Source: JASBRS01 sp964496495 (lineage in GTDB: Bacteria; Deinococcota; Deinococci; Deinococcales; Trueperaceae). From it: a stretch of 18,575 nt of DNA. The stretch is taken from the NCBI GenBank assembly GCA_964496495.1, contig CAZBZU010000058.1, forward strand, positions 1-18,575, written 5' to 3'. Under the pieces are notes generated by a model. It worked only from the letters and a program-made list of their open reading frames with translations. It did not search any database and was not told the DNA's origin. The translations under genes were made by a program, and so were the position numbers. The stretch's first letter is position 1, and every line of letters starts with the position of its first letter. This document shows, one piece after another, positions 8,064 through 15,757 of this stretch.

Positions 8064-8064
8064 G
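7981..8064. repeat. 24-bp direct repeat at a gene junction, 60 bp apart
   Basis: Bases 7981-8004 and 8041-8064 match at 23 of 24 positions (the difference is at 7999 and 8059) and are offset by exactly 60 bases, so both read in the same frame. The outer copy contains the GTG start of the glycosyltransferase and overlaps the stop of the upstream gene. The inner copy encodes the conserved TSMGGG loop. Confidence 0.85.
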
Positions 8065-9172
8065 CCGGCATCCCGAGGACCTGGAGGTAGCGGCGCGCCA
8101 CCGTGTCCAGGCGGTAGCGGTCGAACCACTCGGGTGGCGGCGCGCTGCGCGGGCGGGCCAGCGCCGCCACGATGGCGTCGGCCATCGCCTCCGCGTCACC
8201 CACCGCCACCAGTCTCCCCAGGCGGCCGCCGTCGAGGATCTCCTCGGGCCCGCTGGGGCAGTCCGTGGCCACCGCCGGGGTCCCCAGCGAGAGCGCCTGG
8301 ATGAGCGCGTTGGGCAGGCCCTCGAAGGCCGACGACAGCACGAAGGCCGCGGCGCGCCCCATGAACGCGAAGGGGTTGTCGACGAACCCCGGCAGGTCGA
8401 CGTCGTCCGCCAGCCCCAGCTCGGCGGCCTGCCGCTCCAGCTCGCCGCGCAGCTCGCCCTCCCCGAGGATGACCAGGCGGCACGGCACCCGCCGGCGCGC
8501 CGCGGCGAACGCCTCCAGCAGCGTGTCGAAGCGCTTCTGCGGCGCGAGCCGGCCGACGCCCAGCACCACCGGCGGCTCGCCGGGCGCGAACCAGGGGTGG
8601 CCCAAGGGCTGCGCCGCGCCCTCCCGCAGGCGCGGCGTGATCACCGGGTTGTGGATGAGCGCCACGCGCTCGCGGGGCACGCCCAGGGAGGCGGTGAGCG
8701 CCACCGCCACGCCGGCGGACACGGCCACGGCGGCGTCGGCCCGCGGATAGGTCCGGCGCATGGCCCACAGCAGCAGCGGCGAGATGGCCCCCTCGCTCAC
8801 CATCGCCTGCCCCACGGTGTTCGCCTCCCGCACCACCACGCGCATGCCGGGGGCGACGCGACGCACCAGCAGGGCGGCCACGTTGGCGTGCTCCAGGGTG
8901 CTGAGCAGCGCCTGCGGGCGATCGCGGCGCAGGTACCTGGCGAGCGGCAGCAGGGCCGCCGCCATGCGCGCCCTCCCCAGGTCCACCAGCCCCACGCCGT
9001 CGGGTAGCGACACCGCGGGGGCGTTCCGGCGGCTGGCGACCACCACGTCCACCATGTGACCCAGCTCCGTGAAGGCGCCGGCCAGATCGACCATCACCCG
9101 CTCGGCGCCGCCCCCGCCGAGTGTGGGGAGGAGCAGCGCCACGTCGGGCCGGCGCGGGGTCGGCACGCTCAC
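8060..9172 (-). CDS. GT-B glycosyltransferase, GT4-like, PSGP-E-I-L subgroup
   Basis: A 370-residue glycosyltransferase with the glycine-rich N-terminal loop LLLPTLGGGGAERVM (13-27), a donor-half start VLGVGRLAPQKRFDTLLEAF (203-222), and the subgroup mark ATDCPSGPEEIL (302-313). The usual EX7E motif reads Glu284 then Gln292 (EGLPNALIQAL), so the second acid is an amide; I recall similar Gln forms in relatives, so activity is still likely. It starts with GTG at 9172, overlapping the upstream TGA as GTGA, and its own TGA overlaps the next start. A cytoplasmic role in repeat-unit assembly is inferred from the operon. Donor sugar is unknown. Confidence 0.9.
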   Translation of the reverse strand: MSVPTPRRPDVALLLPTLGGGGAERVMVDLAGAFTELGHMVDVVVASRRNAPAVSLPDGVGLVDLGRARMAAALLPLARYLRRDRPQALLSTLEHANVAALLVRRVAPGMRVVVREANTVGQAMVSEGAISPLLLWAMRRTYPRADAAVAVSAGVAVALTASLGVPRERVALIHNPVITPRLREGAAQPLGHPWFAPGEPPVVLGVGRLAPQKRFDTLLEAFAAARRRVPCRLVILGEGELRGELERQAAELGLADDVDLPGFVDNPFAFMGRAAAFVLSSAFEGLPNALIQALSLGTPAVATDCPSGPEEILDGGRLGRLVAVGDAEAMADAIVAALARPRSAPPPEWFDRYRLDTVARRYLQVLGMPA

Positions 9173-10341
9173 CCGCCCGCCTTTCCCAGCAGCTCGAGGT
9201 GGGCGTCCCAGAACGCACGCACGGCGCTATCCATGCCGAACTCCGCACGCGCCCGCGCCCGCAGCGCCGCGCCCACGGCGGCGCGCTCCTCGGCGCCGAG
9301 GCGCACCATGCGGCCGATCGCCTCGCCCAGCGCCTCGGCATCGCCGGGCGGTACCAGGAAGCGCTCGTCGCCGAGCAGGAAGGGCACGTCGGCCACGCGC
9401 GTGGCGACCGCCGGGCGTCCCATGGCCATCGCCTCGAGGATGGCGTTGGGCAACCCCTCCGTGTCGGAGGTCAAGGCCAGGAAGTCGATGCCGGCGAGGA
9501 AGCCCGGCGTGTCCGACACCACCCCCAGCAGCCGGCAGCGCTCGCCGAGCCAGGGGTCGGCGGCCAGGCGCCGGCGCAGCTCGGGCATCAGCTCGCCGTC
9601 GCCGGCCATCACCAGGTAGTCGGGCCGCTCCCGCGGCGGCAGCGTCAGCACCGCGTCGAGCAGCAGCTCCGGGCGCTTCTCGTGCCGGAACATGCCCAGG
9701 AAGCCCACCACCAGCGCGCCCTCGGGGATGCCCCAGGACGGCCGCAGGTCATGCGCCGCGGCCGGGTCGAAGCGCGCCAGGTCGACGCCGTTTCGCACCA
9801 CCCGGATCTTCCGGGCAGGCACGCCCTGGCGCTCGAGCCGCTCCGCGATGGCGGTGGCGTTGGGCAGGAAGCGGTCGGTGAGCAGGTCCACCAGCGGCGT
9901 CAGCGCTCGCTGGACGGAGCTCGCCTGAGGCTCGAGCGAGAGGTCGGAGTGCATCACCCGCCGCACCCCCGCGAGCCGCGCGGCCAGCCGCCCCCAGGTG
10001 CCGGAGGACCCCGTCAGCACGGTGTGCACCAGGTCCGGCCGGCGCCGCCGGAAGTAGCGGACCAGCGCCAGGAAGAACGCCGGGAAGCGATGGTCGCTGC
10101 GGTCGATGGTGGTGATCGGCACGCCCAGCGCGGCCAGCCGCTCCACGATCAGCGGGTGCCGGCGGGAGGTGACCGCCAGCAGCTCGAGCTCGACCCGCGA
10201 GAGCGCCGCCGGGTCCGCCTCCAGCAGCGAGGTGAGCTGCGACTCGGCGCCGCCGAGGACCAGGGTGGTGAGCACCATCACCACGCGCGGCCGCGTCCTC
10301 GCCTCCGGGCGCTCCCGGGGCGCCTGCAGCAGCGCGCTCAC
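9169..10341 (-). CDS. GT-B glycosyltransferase, GT4-like
   Basis: A 390-residue glycosyltransferase, the first of four in the operon. It shows VVMVLTTLVLGGAESQL (20-36) at the N-terminus, RPDLVHTVL (101-109) and a second-domain start VVGFLGMFRHEKRPELLLDA (211-230). The EX7E pair is Glu295 and Glu303 in TEGLPNAILEAMAMGRP. These are the normal GT4 landmarks, and the length is typical. The GTG start at 10341 overlaps the stop of the polymerase gene as GTGA. Being directly coupled to the polymerase fits a role in making the oligosaccharide that the polymerase joins. Linkage and donor cannot be told from sequence. Confidence 0.9.
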   Translation of the reverse strand: MSALLQAPRERPEARTRPRVVMVLTTLVLGGAESQLTSLLEADPAALSRVELELLAVTSRRHPLIVERLAALGVPITTIDRSDHRFPAFFLALVRYFRRRRPDLVHTVLTGSSGTWGRLAARLAGVRRVMHSDLSLEPQASSVQRALTPLVDLLTDRFLPNATAIAERLERQGVPARKIRVVRNGVDLARFDPAAAHDLRPSWGIPEGALVVGFLGMFRHEKRPELLLDAVLTLPPRERPDYLVMAGDGELMPELRRRLAADPWLGERCRLLGVVSDTPGFLAGIDFLALTSDTEGLPNAILEAMAMGRPAVATRVADVPFLLGDERFLVPPGDAEALGEAIGRMVRLGAEERAAVGAALRARARAEFGMDSAVRAFWDAHLELLGKAGG

Positions 10342-11762
10342 GGGGTCGCCCTACGACCGGCCCCGAGGCCACGCCCGCCGCCCGCGACGAAGCGCGTCGC
10401 CAGGACGTAGCCGAGCGCGGTCCAGTACATGAAGCCGTCGGGGGCGTTGAGCGACAGGTCGGCCACCAGCAGGAACACGATCATGGCGACCATCAGGTAG
10501 CCGTCCGGCCCGCGGATGCGCAGCCCGTCCCAGAGCAGCAGCAGGTGGAGCAGCACGAACGCGCCCAGCCCCAGCAGGCCGTAGTTGTAGAGGAACTCGA
10601 GGTAGGCCTCGTGGGTGGAGCTGAGGCTGCCGAACTTCTGCCGCACCAGCACGCGGCTGCCGTCGAAGCCGTGGCCCAGCAGCATCTGCGGGACGCTGCT
10701 GCTGGCGTAGCTCTCGACGGTGGCCCGCCAGATCGGGGTGCGGGCGTTGGCGGTGGCGAGCTTGGGGCCGTGGAACCGCTGCAGCAGCCCCTGGCCGCCG
10801 GGCAGCAGCAGCCCGACGCCGACCAGCACGCCCAGGGCGACCAGCAGCAGCAGCTTGCGGCGGTCGTCGCGCAGGGCCCGGGCCACGAGCGCCAGCATCG
10901 CCAGCACCAGCGCGATGGCCATGCCCCGCGAGGCGAGCAGCAACATGGCGTAGACCATGACGCCGAAGAGCACCGCCAGGCCGAGCAGGCGCAGCGTGGT
11001 CCGCCAGCGGCCGATCCAGTGGGTCAGGTAGGCTCCGGCCAGCACCGCGCTCAGCCCCACGAAGAACGACACCACGTTCTGGTCGAGCCGGATGTCGGCA
11101 CGGTAGCCGAAGCCGCCCTTGGCCGCCTCCACGATGGTCCAGACGGCCACCACCAGGCCCGCCGCCGTGGCCCAGCCGGCGACGACCCGCAGGCCACGGC
11201 GGTCGCCGAACTGCAGCGGGATGAGCGCGCCGAAGGCGTACACCAGCAGCAGGTTGAGCACCGTGAAGTCGACGCCGCCGCGCAACCACAGTAGCGACAG
11301 CAGCACGATCAGCATCAGCGCCAGGTAGCACCACACCACCGGCGGGAACGAGCGGAGCCCGTGGCGCACCACCTTCACCAGCACGGTGACGAAGAACGCC
11401 ACGTAGAAGGGGTAGAAGAAGCCGCCGATCTGCGTCCCCGCGAAGGCGGTGTAGTAGCCTCCGAACGCCACCCAGAAGAGCCCGACGGTCAGCTCGGCGC
11501 GGTTCCTGGCGCGCCCGAAGGCGTACAGCGCGGCTACCGCGGCGATGCCCGCCAGCACCCACGGCACCGAGCTGGCGGCCGCCAGGCCGACCAGCGCGGC
11601 GGCCGCCAGCCCGAGGATCCAGCGAGCCGGGCCGAGACGCAGCGGGCGGTCGAGCGCGCTCAGCATGCGCCGGCGCACCTCACCCGGCGGCCGCCGCCCG
11701 GCCGCGGGCAGGCCCGGGGCGGGCTGGGTCGGCGTCGCCGAGGCGCCGTCGACGGTGGCCAC
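10338..11762 (-). CDS. wzy: Wzy-type polymerase or O-antigen ligase-like membrane protein
   Basis: A 474-residue polytopic membrane protein with about ten to twelve hydrophobic segments between 46 and 460. The layout fits the O-antigen ligase/polymerase family: a hydrophobic core, ASRGMAIALV (277-286), then a large external loop (about 321-395) with conserved-type elements RTPIWRATVESY (341-352), LLGHGFDGSR (361-370) and STHEAYLEFLYNYGLLGLG (382-400). His384 and the loop arginines are candidate catalytic residues by analogy. Its place between a flippase and glycosyltransferases favours polymerase over ligase, but sequence alone does not separate them. The GTG start has only a GGGG run before it; an in-frame TGA 30 bases upstream excludes a longer form. 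It begins 41 bases after the flippase stop. Confidence 0.85.
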   Translation of the reverse strand: MATVDGASATPTQPAPGLPAAGRRPPGEVRRRMLSALDRPLRLGPARWILGLAAAALVGLAAASSVPWVLAGIAAVAALYAFGRARNRAELTVGLFWVAFGGYYTAFAGTQIGGFFYPFYVAFFVTVLVKVVRHGLRSFPPVVWCYLALMLIVLLSLLWLRGGVDFTVLNLLLVYAFGALIPLQFGDRRGLRVVAGWATAAGLVVAVWTIVEAAKGGFGYRADIRLDQNVVSFFVGLSAVLAGAYLTHWIGRWRTTLRLLGLAVLFGVMVYAMLLLASRGMAIALVLAMLALVARALRDDRRKLLLLVALGVLVGVGLLLPGGQGLLQRFHGPKLATANARTPIWRATVESYASSSVPQMLLGHGFDGSRVLVRQKFGSLSSTHEAYLEFLYNYGLLGLGAFVLLHLLLLWDGLRIRGPDGYLMVAMIVFLLVADLSLNAPDGFMYWTALGYVLATRFVAGGGRGLGAGRRATP

Positions 11763-11803
11763 CCCCAGGTCGCGTGCGGTGCGGATGCATGGTCATGGAG
11801 AGC

Positions 11804-13240
11804 TCACGGCCCTTCGCCGGGCCGAGCCTCATCATGATGGATTCTCGTGAGGCCGACAAGGGCGCCCGCGGCATAGACCACGATGAACACCGCTACCGCC
11901 GGCACGTCGCCGCCCGGGACCGCCCAGGAGGCCGCCCAGGCCGCCAGCGCCAGCGCGGCGGCGGCGCCCATGGGCGCCAGCGCGACCTGCACCAGCGAGC
12001 GGTCGCGCACCACGAAGAAGACCGCGGTGTTGAAGCAGCGGTTGATCAGGGTGGCGGCCGCGGCCCCCTCCATGCCGTAGCGCGGGATCAGCACGAAGTT
12101 GAGGATCACGTTGATGGTGGCGCCGGCCAGCGAGATGCCCGACAGCCGGCCGTAGCGCTTGTTCAGCTCGAACTGCCGGTTGAGGTAGGCGCCGTAGCCG
12201 CCCACCCACATGGAGGCCGCGACGGTCGGAACCACCACCACCGCCTGGTGGAAGTCCGGCCCCGACAGCCAGCTCACCAGCACCCGGCCGAAGACGATCA
12301 GGAAGACCAGCGGGCCCACCGTGATCCAGATGTACATCCGCTGCGTCTCGGCGATGGCCCGGCGGGCTCCCTCCCGAGCGCTGTCGCGCCAGCCGTTGAG
12401 GATGCTGGGCCAGGCCACCATGTACACCGACTCCACCAGGCTCCCCAGGAGGCGCTCGCCGATGGCGTAGCCGACGCTGTAGATGCCGACCACGGCGGTG
12501 CCGTCGAAGTAGAGCAGCACCAGGCGGTCGGCCAGGCGCTCCAGCCAGCCCGAGAGCGAGAACGGCATGGAGGCGGGCCCCGCCCGCAACAACTCCAGCA
12601 CGCCGGGCGCGTCGAACAGCTGGCGGCCGAGCAGGCGGCTCCACAGCGCCGGCGTGGCGTACAGGTTCGCCAGCAGGTACGCCAGCCCGATGGCCGCGAA
12701 CAGCAACACGGGCGTGCGGAAGCCGAGCAGCAGCCCGGCGACGGTGGCGCCGAAGCGGATGAGCCCGGCGGCGATCTCGGCCACGGCGAAGGGCACGGCG
12801 CGCTGCTCGGCGCGCAGCAGGGTGGTGGTGTAGGTGAACTGCATGCCCAGCAGCTGCGAGATGCCGGCCGCCGCCAGCACCGGGATGGGCGCCACGCTGA
12901 GCGGCGTGAGCACCAGCACCAGCAGCACCGCGGCGTAGCTGGCGGTGAACAGCCCCGCCTGCAGCAGCGAGCTGCTCAGGAAGAAGCCGCGGCTGGTGCC
13001 GCGGGCCGCGGCGTCGACGTGCAGCCGCAGGCCGACGTTGCGGATCCAGGCGCCCGAGCCGATGCCCACCAGGCTCGAGACGACCAGCGCCAGCGAGTAC
13101 TGGCCGTACGCCTCGGGCGTCAGGTAGCGCGTGACGATCGGCAGCAGGAAGAAGGAGACGCCCTGCCCGAGCGCCACGGTCAGCAGGTAGAGGAAGCTCG
13201 TGCGAACGCTCGAGCTCATGGCCGCCAGCGGGTTCCGCAT
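11804..13240 (-). CDS. wzx: Wzx-type polysaccharide flippase (MOP superfamily)
   Basis: A 478-residue polytopic protein with roughly 12 to 14 hydrophobic segments spread over its whole length, typical of Wzx/RfbX exporters that move undecaprenyl-linked repeat units across the inner membrane. The N-terminus is characteristic: SFLYLLTVALGQGVSFFLLP followed by TRYLTPEAYGQYSLAL (38-52 region). A second family-type stretch is GIYSVGYAIGERLL near the middle. It is the first gene of the minus-strand operon. ATG at 13240 and ATG at 13219 (codon 8) are both possible starts and neither has a good Shine-Dalgarno site. A TATCCT element ends 8 bases before the first ATG, which would give a nearly leaderless message or favour the second start. 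Confidence 0.9.
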   Translation of the reverse strand: MRNPLAAMSSSVRTSFLYLLTVALGQGVSFFLLPIVTRYLTPEAYGQYSLALVVSSLVGIGSGAWIRNVGLRLHVDAAARGTSRGFFLSSSLLQAGLFTASYAAVLLVLVLTPLSVAPIPVLAAAGISQLLGMQFTYTTTLLRAEQRAVPFAVAEIAAGLIRFGATVAGLLLGFRTPVLLFAAIGLAYLLANLYATPALWSRLLGRQLFDAPGVLELLRAGPASMPFSLSGWLERLADRLVLLYFDGTAVVGIYSVGYAIGERLLGSLVESVYMVAWPSILNGWRDSAREGARRAIAETQRMYIWITVGPLVFLIVFGRVLVSWLSGPDFHQAVVVVPTVAASMWVGGYGAYLNRQFELNKRYGRLSGISLAGATINVILNFVLIPRYGMEGAAAATLINRCFNTAVFFVVRDRSLVQVALAPMGAAAALALAAWAASWAVPGGDVPAVAVFIVVYAAGALVGLTRIHHDEARPGEGP

Positions 13241-13248
13241 CGGCCGCC

Positions 13249-13254
13249 AGGATA
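13249..13254 (-). promoter_or_regulatory. -10-like TATCCT for the flippase-glycosyltransferase operon
   Basis: The minus strand reads GGGTATCCTGGCGGCCGATG; TATCCT occupies 13254 to 13249. Transcription would begin about 13242, next to the ATG at 13240. The region lies just after a terminator hairpin (13299-13330), so a promoter is needed here. The ten bases GTATCCTGGC also precede the aminotransferase gene. Confidence 0.4.
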
Positions 13255-13298
13255 CCCCGGAGCCGCCGCCAGGCGCCCTCTCTCACGTGCAAGACGCG

Positions 13299-13330
13299 CC
13301 TCCGGCGGGGACCGTGGTCCCCGCCGGAGG
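13299..13330 (-). terminator. strong hairpin terminator after the lyase gene
   Basis: A perfect 15-bp inverted repeat, CCTCCGGCGGGGACC and its complement, with only GT between the arms. It begins 23 bases after the lyase stop and separates it from the flippase operon. The minus-strand sequence beyond it (CGCGTCTTGC) has only a weak T content, so it may stop polymerase mainly by its stem. Confidence 0.75.
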
Positions 13331-13352
13331 TCTCAAGGAAGGCCGGAGCGCG

Positions 13353-15233
13353 CTAGTGAGCCGTCACGTCGTTCAGCGACAGCCCGTCTATCGCGCTGGT
13401 GATGGTCTGTCCGTACTGCAACGCGCCCAGGTCGGGAGCGGAGCCGGTGAAGGGCTGGCCGATGTCGATCCCGGCATCGATCGCCGCGCTGCCCGACGCC
13501 AGCGACAGGAACTTGGCGTTGGTGGCGTCGGTGCTGGCGAAGCCGGCATTGGCGATGCCGAGCTGCCAGGAGTTGTTCTGCGCGGTGTTGTTGGCTCCCC
13601 AGCTGGCGAAGTCGCCTCTGTAGTTGGCGTTGGAGAGGTTGTTCTGCGCCGTGCCGGCGGAGAGGTCGAAGCCGTAGCCGTGGTTGGCGTAGGAGGTGTC
13701 GTTCTGGAAGGTCACGTCGCTGCCCAGGTTGTAGTTGAAGCCGTCGTCCTTGTTGCCCCACGCCAGGCTGTTGCGGATCAGGGCGTGACCGCTGATGCCC
13801 CCGCCGGCCTTGAAGCCGTTGCCGTCGCCGCTGGCCTGGAAGCCGTTGTGGTAGCTGACGCAGCGCTCCACCAGGCTGTAGGTGGACTTCCATACGTCGA
13901 CGCCGTCATCGGAGTTGTTGTATGCCACGCAGTCCATGATGTGGTTGGAGTCGCCGGTGCTGATGCTGATGCCGTCGGCGTTGCCGCCCGGCGGGGAGTC
14001 GTTGGCGTCGTAGTTGTTGTAGGAGATGACGTGGGTGAAGAGGTTGTCGCTGCCCCCGATGTTCATGATGCCGCTCTGCTGGCCGTCGTGGAGCGCCATG
14101 TGGGAGAGCGTGTTGTGGCTCGAGTTCATCAGCAGGACGCCCTCGCCCGGCGAGTTGCGGACCACCAGGTTGCGCAGGATGTTGTACTGCACGTCATCGA
14201 GCCGGACCACCTGGTCGCGACTGAGGCCGGTGCCGTCGATGATCGCGCAGTCGCCGGGGGCGGACTCGTAGACGATCGGCTGGCTGGCCGTACCGGAGTG
14301 GTCGAACGTCACGGCGGTGGAGTACACCCCGCTGCTCAGCCACACCACGTCGCCGGGGCTGGCGATGTTCGCCGCCGCCTGGAGCGTCCGCAGGGGGGCG
14401 CTCGGGTCGCGGCCGCTGTTGCTGTCCGAGCCGTTGGGGGACAGGTAGATGGTGGGGCTGTACTGCGGCGACAAGGGGGCGCTTGGGCAGACCCACTGCT
14501 TCACCGACGAGGAGCCGGGGCCGGGCGGCGTGGAGCTGCTCGTCCCGCTGATCGTCAGGTTCTGGACCTGTGCCTGCGTGAGCGTCCCGGACGCGTGGCT
14601 GGTGACCGCCACGCCGGCGTAGTCGGCGGCGGCGAAGGGCAGGGTCACCGACGTCAGCTTGGTCCAGTTCTCGCCGTCGGTGCTGTAGTACCCGGTCACC
14701 ACGTTGCTCTTGCGTACCAGGCGGAGCCAGGCGGGCACGCCCACGCCACTCGCGACATGCGACTGGGTGACGCCGCCCTTCTGCTCGCGCCAGATGATCT
14801 CCGCCCTGCCTGCGGGCGTGAGGTCGACCGTGGCATGCACCGAGTCGGCGGCGAGCGTGTCGCGGACCATCAGGCCGACCTTGGCCCAGACGTCCGTGTC
14901 CGCGATCGACTTGACCTTCATGGTCATCTGCAGGTCGCCGGTCTTCTCCTCGTACACGAAGTGGAAGGCGTCGCTGTTGCCCCAGATGTCGGCGCCGCCG
15001 CCCTCGACGGTCATGTCCGCGGGGGTGCCGGAGGCGCTCTGCCTGGTCACGGTGGCGCTGCCCGCAGCCGAGATGCTGCCGATGTCGACGCTCTGCCAGC
15101 CGGGCCCGAGCCCGCCGGGCACCTGGGGCGTCGACGTCGGCGAGGCAGGCGTGACGCTGGAGCAAGCCGAGAGCGCCAGTACGATGGCGAGAAAAAGGGC
15201 CACCACGACGATTCTAGCCTTGGATCGGCGCAT
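13353..15233 (-). CDS. secreted lipoprotein with concanavalin-like domain and PL9 polysaccharide lyase beta-helix
   Basis: A 626-residue predicted lipoprotein. A signal peptide ends in a lipobox (LALSAC, Cys24). Residues about 45-230 resemble the DUF1349/LamG-like concanavalin fold (WAKVGLMVRD 116-125; WLRLVRKSNVVTGYYSTDG 169-187). Residues about 262-610 are a right-handed beta-helix of polysaccharide lyase family 9, starting IYLSPNGSDSNSG. Relative to the known enzyme Pel9A, the calcium ligands correspond to Asp420 (GNADG), Asp442, Asp443 and Asp446 (NNSDDGVD), and the catalytic base to Lys475 (GDGNGFKAGG); all are present. It should cut a uronic-acid polymer by beta-elimination at the cell surface. 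ATG 15233 is chosen over an upstream ATG at 15479 because the signal peptide follows it directly and AGGTGA lies 5 bases before it. Confidence 0.87.
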   Translation of the reverse strand: MRRSKARIVVVALFLAIVLALSACSSVTPASPTSTPQVPGGLGPGWQSVDIGSISAAGSATVTRQSASGTPADMTVEGGGADIWGNSDAFHFVYEEKTGDLQMTMKVKSIADTDVWAKVGLMVRDTLAADSVHATVDLTPAGRAEIIWREQKGGVTQSHVASGVGVPAWLRLVRKSNVVTGYYSTDGENWTKLTSVTLPFAAADYAGVAVTSHASGTLTQAQVQNLTISGTSSSTPPGPGSSSVKQWVCPSAPLSPQYSPTIYLSPNGSDSNSGRDPSAPLRTLQAAANIASPGDVVWLSSGVYSTAVTFDHSGTASQPIVYESAPGDCAIIDGTGLSRDQVVRLDDVQYNILRNLVVRNSPGEGVLLMNSSHNTLSHMALHDGQQSGIMNIGGSDNLFTHVISYNNYDANDSPPGGNADGISISTGDSNHIMDCVAYNNSDDGVDVWKSTYSLVERCVSYHNGFQASGDGNGFKAGGGISGHALIRNSLAWGNKDDGFNYNLGSDVTFQNDTSYANHGYGFDLSAGTAQNNLSNANYRGDFASWGANNTAQNNSWQLGIANAGFASTDATNAKFLSLASGSAAIDAGIDIGQPFTGSAPDLGALQYGQTITSAIDGLSLNDVTAH

Positions 15234-15449
15234 GTCAGTCACCTGCTCCGAGGAATGCTCCCGCGTTCGTTGCGCGGGCAGAGAGGTCGCATGCCACGAT
15301 CCCGGCCCCGGCGCGTCCGTGGTGGAGCAAGGTGGGCTCGGTTGCCGTGGGTGCACGCTCGGGACGACGGAGAGCCAGATGACGCGGCACCATCCTGATG
15401 CGGCGGAAGGCGTCTGTCCGTAGCTGTATCGATACCACGCGTTCCCTTC

Positions 15450-15500
15450 CCTTTGGGGCCGTCTCTTCCGGCCCCGCAAAGGCCGTCTCTTCCAGCGGCC
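15450..15500 (-). promoter_or_regulatory. paired hairpins with a shared loop in the lyase leader
   Basis: A 13-base direct repeat GGCCGTCTCTTCC occurs at 15457-15469 and 15481-15493. Each copy sits in its own stem: CCTTT-GGGGCC pairs with GGCCCC-gc-AAAGG (15450-15482), and GGCCG pairs with CGGCC (15481-15500). On the minus strand both loops show GGAAGAGA. The two stems share 15481-15482, so full pairing of both at once is not possible. It could be a protein-binding or switching leader element; I cannot match it to a known riboswitch. Confidence 0.4.
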
Positions 15501-15582
15501 TACACCGGAACATACGTGGCGGATCGTGTGAAGCGCATTAGGCTATGCCACATCTCCGAATTTCGGGGCAGACGTCCCTAGA

Positions 15583-15617
15583 CCGTCCAGGCGCGTGCTG
15601 CGCGTGCGCCCGGACGG
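15583..15617. other. 12-bp stem hairpin of unknown role
   Basis: CCGTCCAGGCGC (15583-15594) pairs with GCGCCCGGACGG (15606-15617) apart from one A/C mismatch, with an 11-base loop. It lies in the putative lyase leader, upstream of the repeat hairpins on the minus strand. No T-run follows on either strand. Confidence 0.5.
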
Positions 15618-15693
15618 CAAGCAGGCAGAGACCCCGTCAGATGCGAGATTCTTCACATCGCGACCAGGCGCCCCCGGCGACCGGAGACGTGCG

Positions 15694-15699
15694 AGGATA
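15694..15699 (-). promoter_or_regulatory. -10-like TATCCT, candidate lyase promoter
   Basis: The minus strand reads GGCATATCCTCGC, with TATCCT at 15699 to 15694, the same hexamer as before the flippase and aminotransferase genes. It lies downstream of the terminator of the right-hand gene and about 460 bases before the lyase start. No -35 is evident. A promoter closer to the gene cannot be excluded. Confidence 0.3.
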
Positions 15700-15757
15700 T
15701 GCCGTCGGGAACGCGCAGCCACACGGCGCACGAAGATCAAGATTTCATGAAGCCTTC

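Noticed and set aside
6883..8199. Long N-terminal extension of the last glycosyltransferase frame
   Set aside because: It overlaps the whole preceding glycosyltransferase gene out of frame and has Gly/Arg-rich shadow composition; the GTGA overlap at 6879-6882 sets the start.
15234..15479. 82-residue N-terminal extension of the lyase frame
   Set aside because: It would bury the lipobox signal peptide inside the protein; AGGTGA before the ATG at 15233 supports the shorter form.
15470..15530. Partial resemblance to a c-di-GMP-I riboswitch on the + strand
   Set aside because: Only a CGCAAAGGCC...GGCCTACACC fragment matches; the GCAAACC half and tetraloop hairpin are missing and no + strand gene follows for almost 3 kb.
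15543..15740. 65-codon minus-strand open frame in the intergenic region
   Set aside because: Rare-type TTG start, Arg/Ser-rich sequence, no domain, and it spans hairpins and promoter-like sites.
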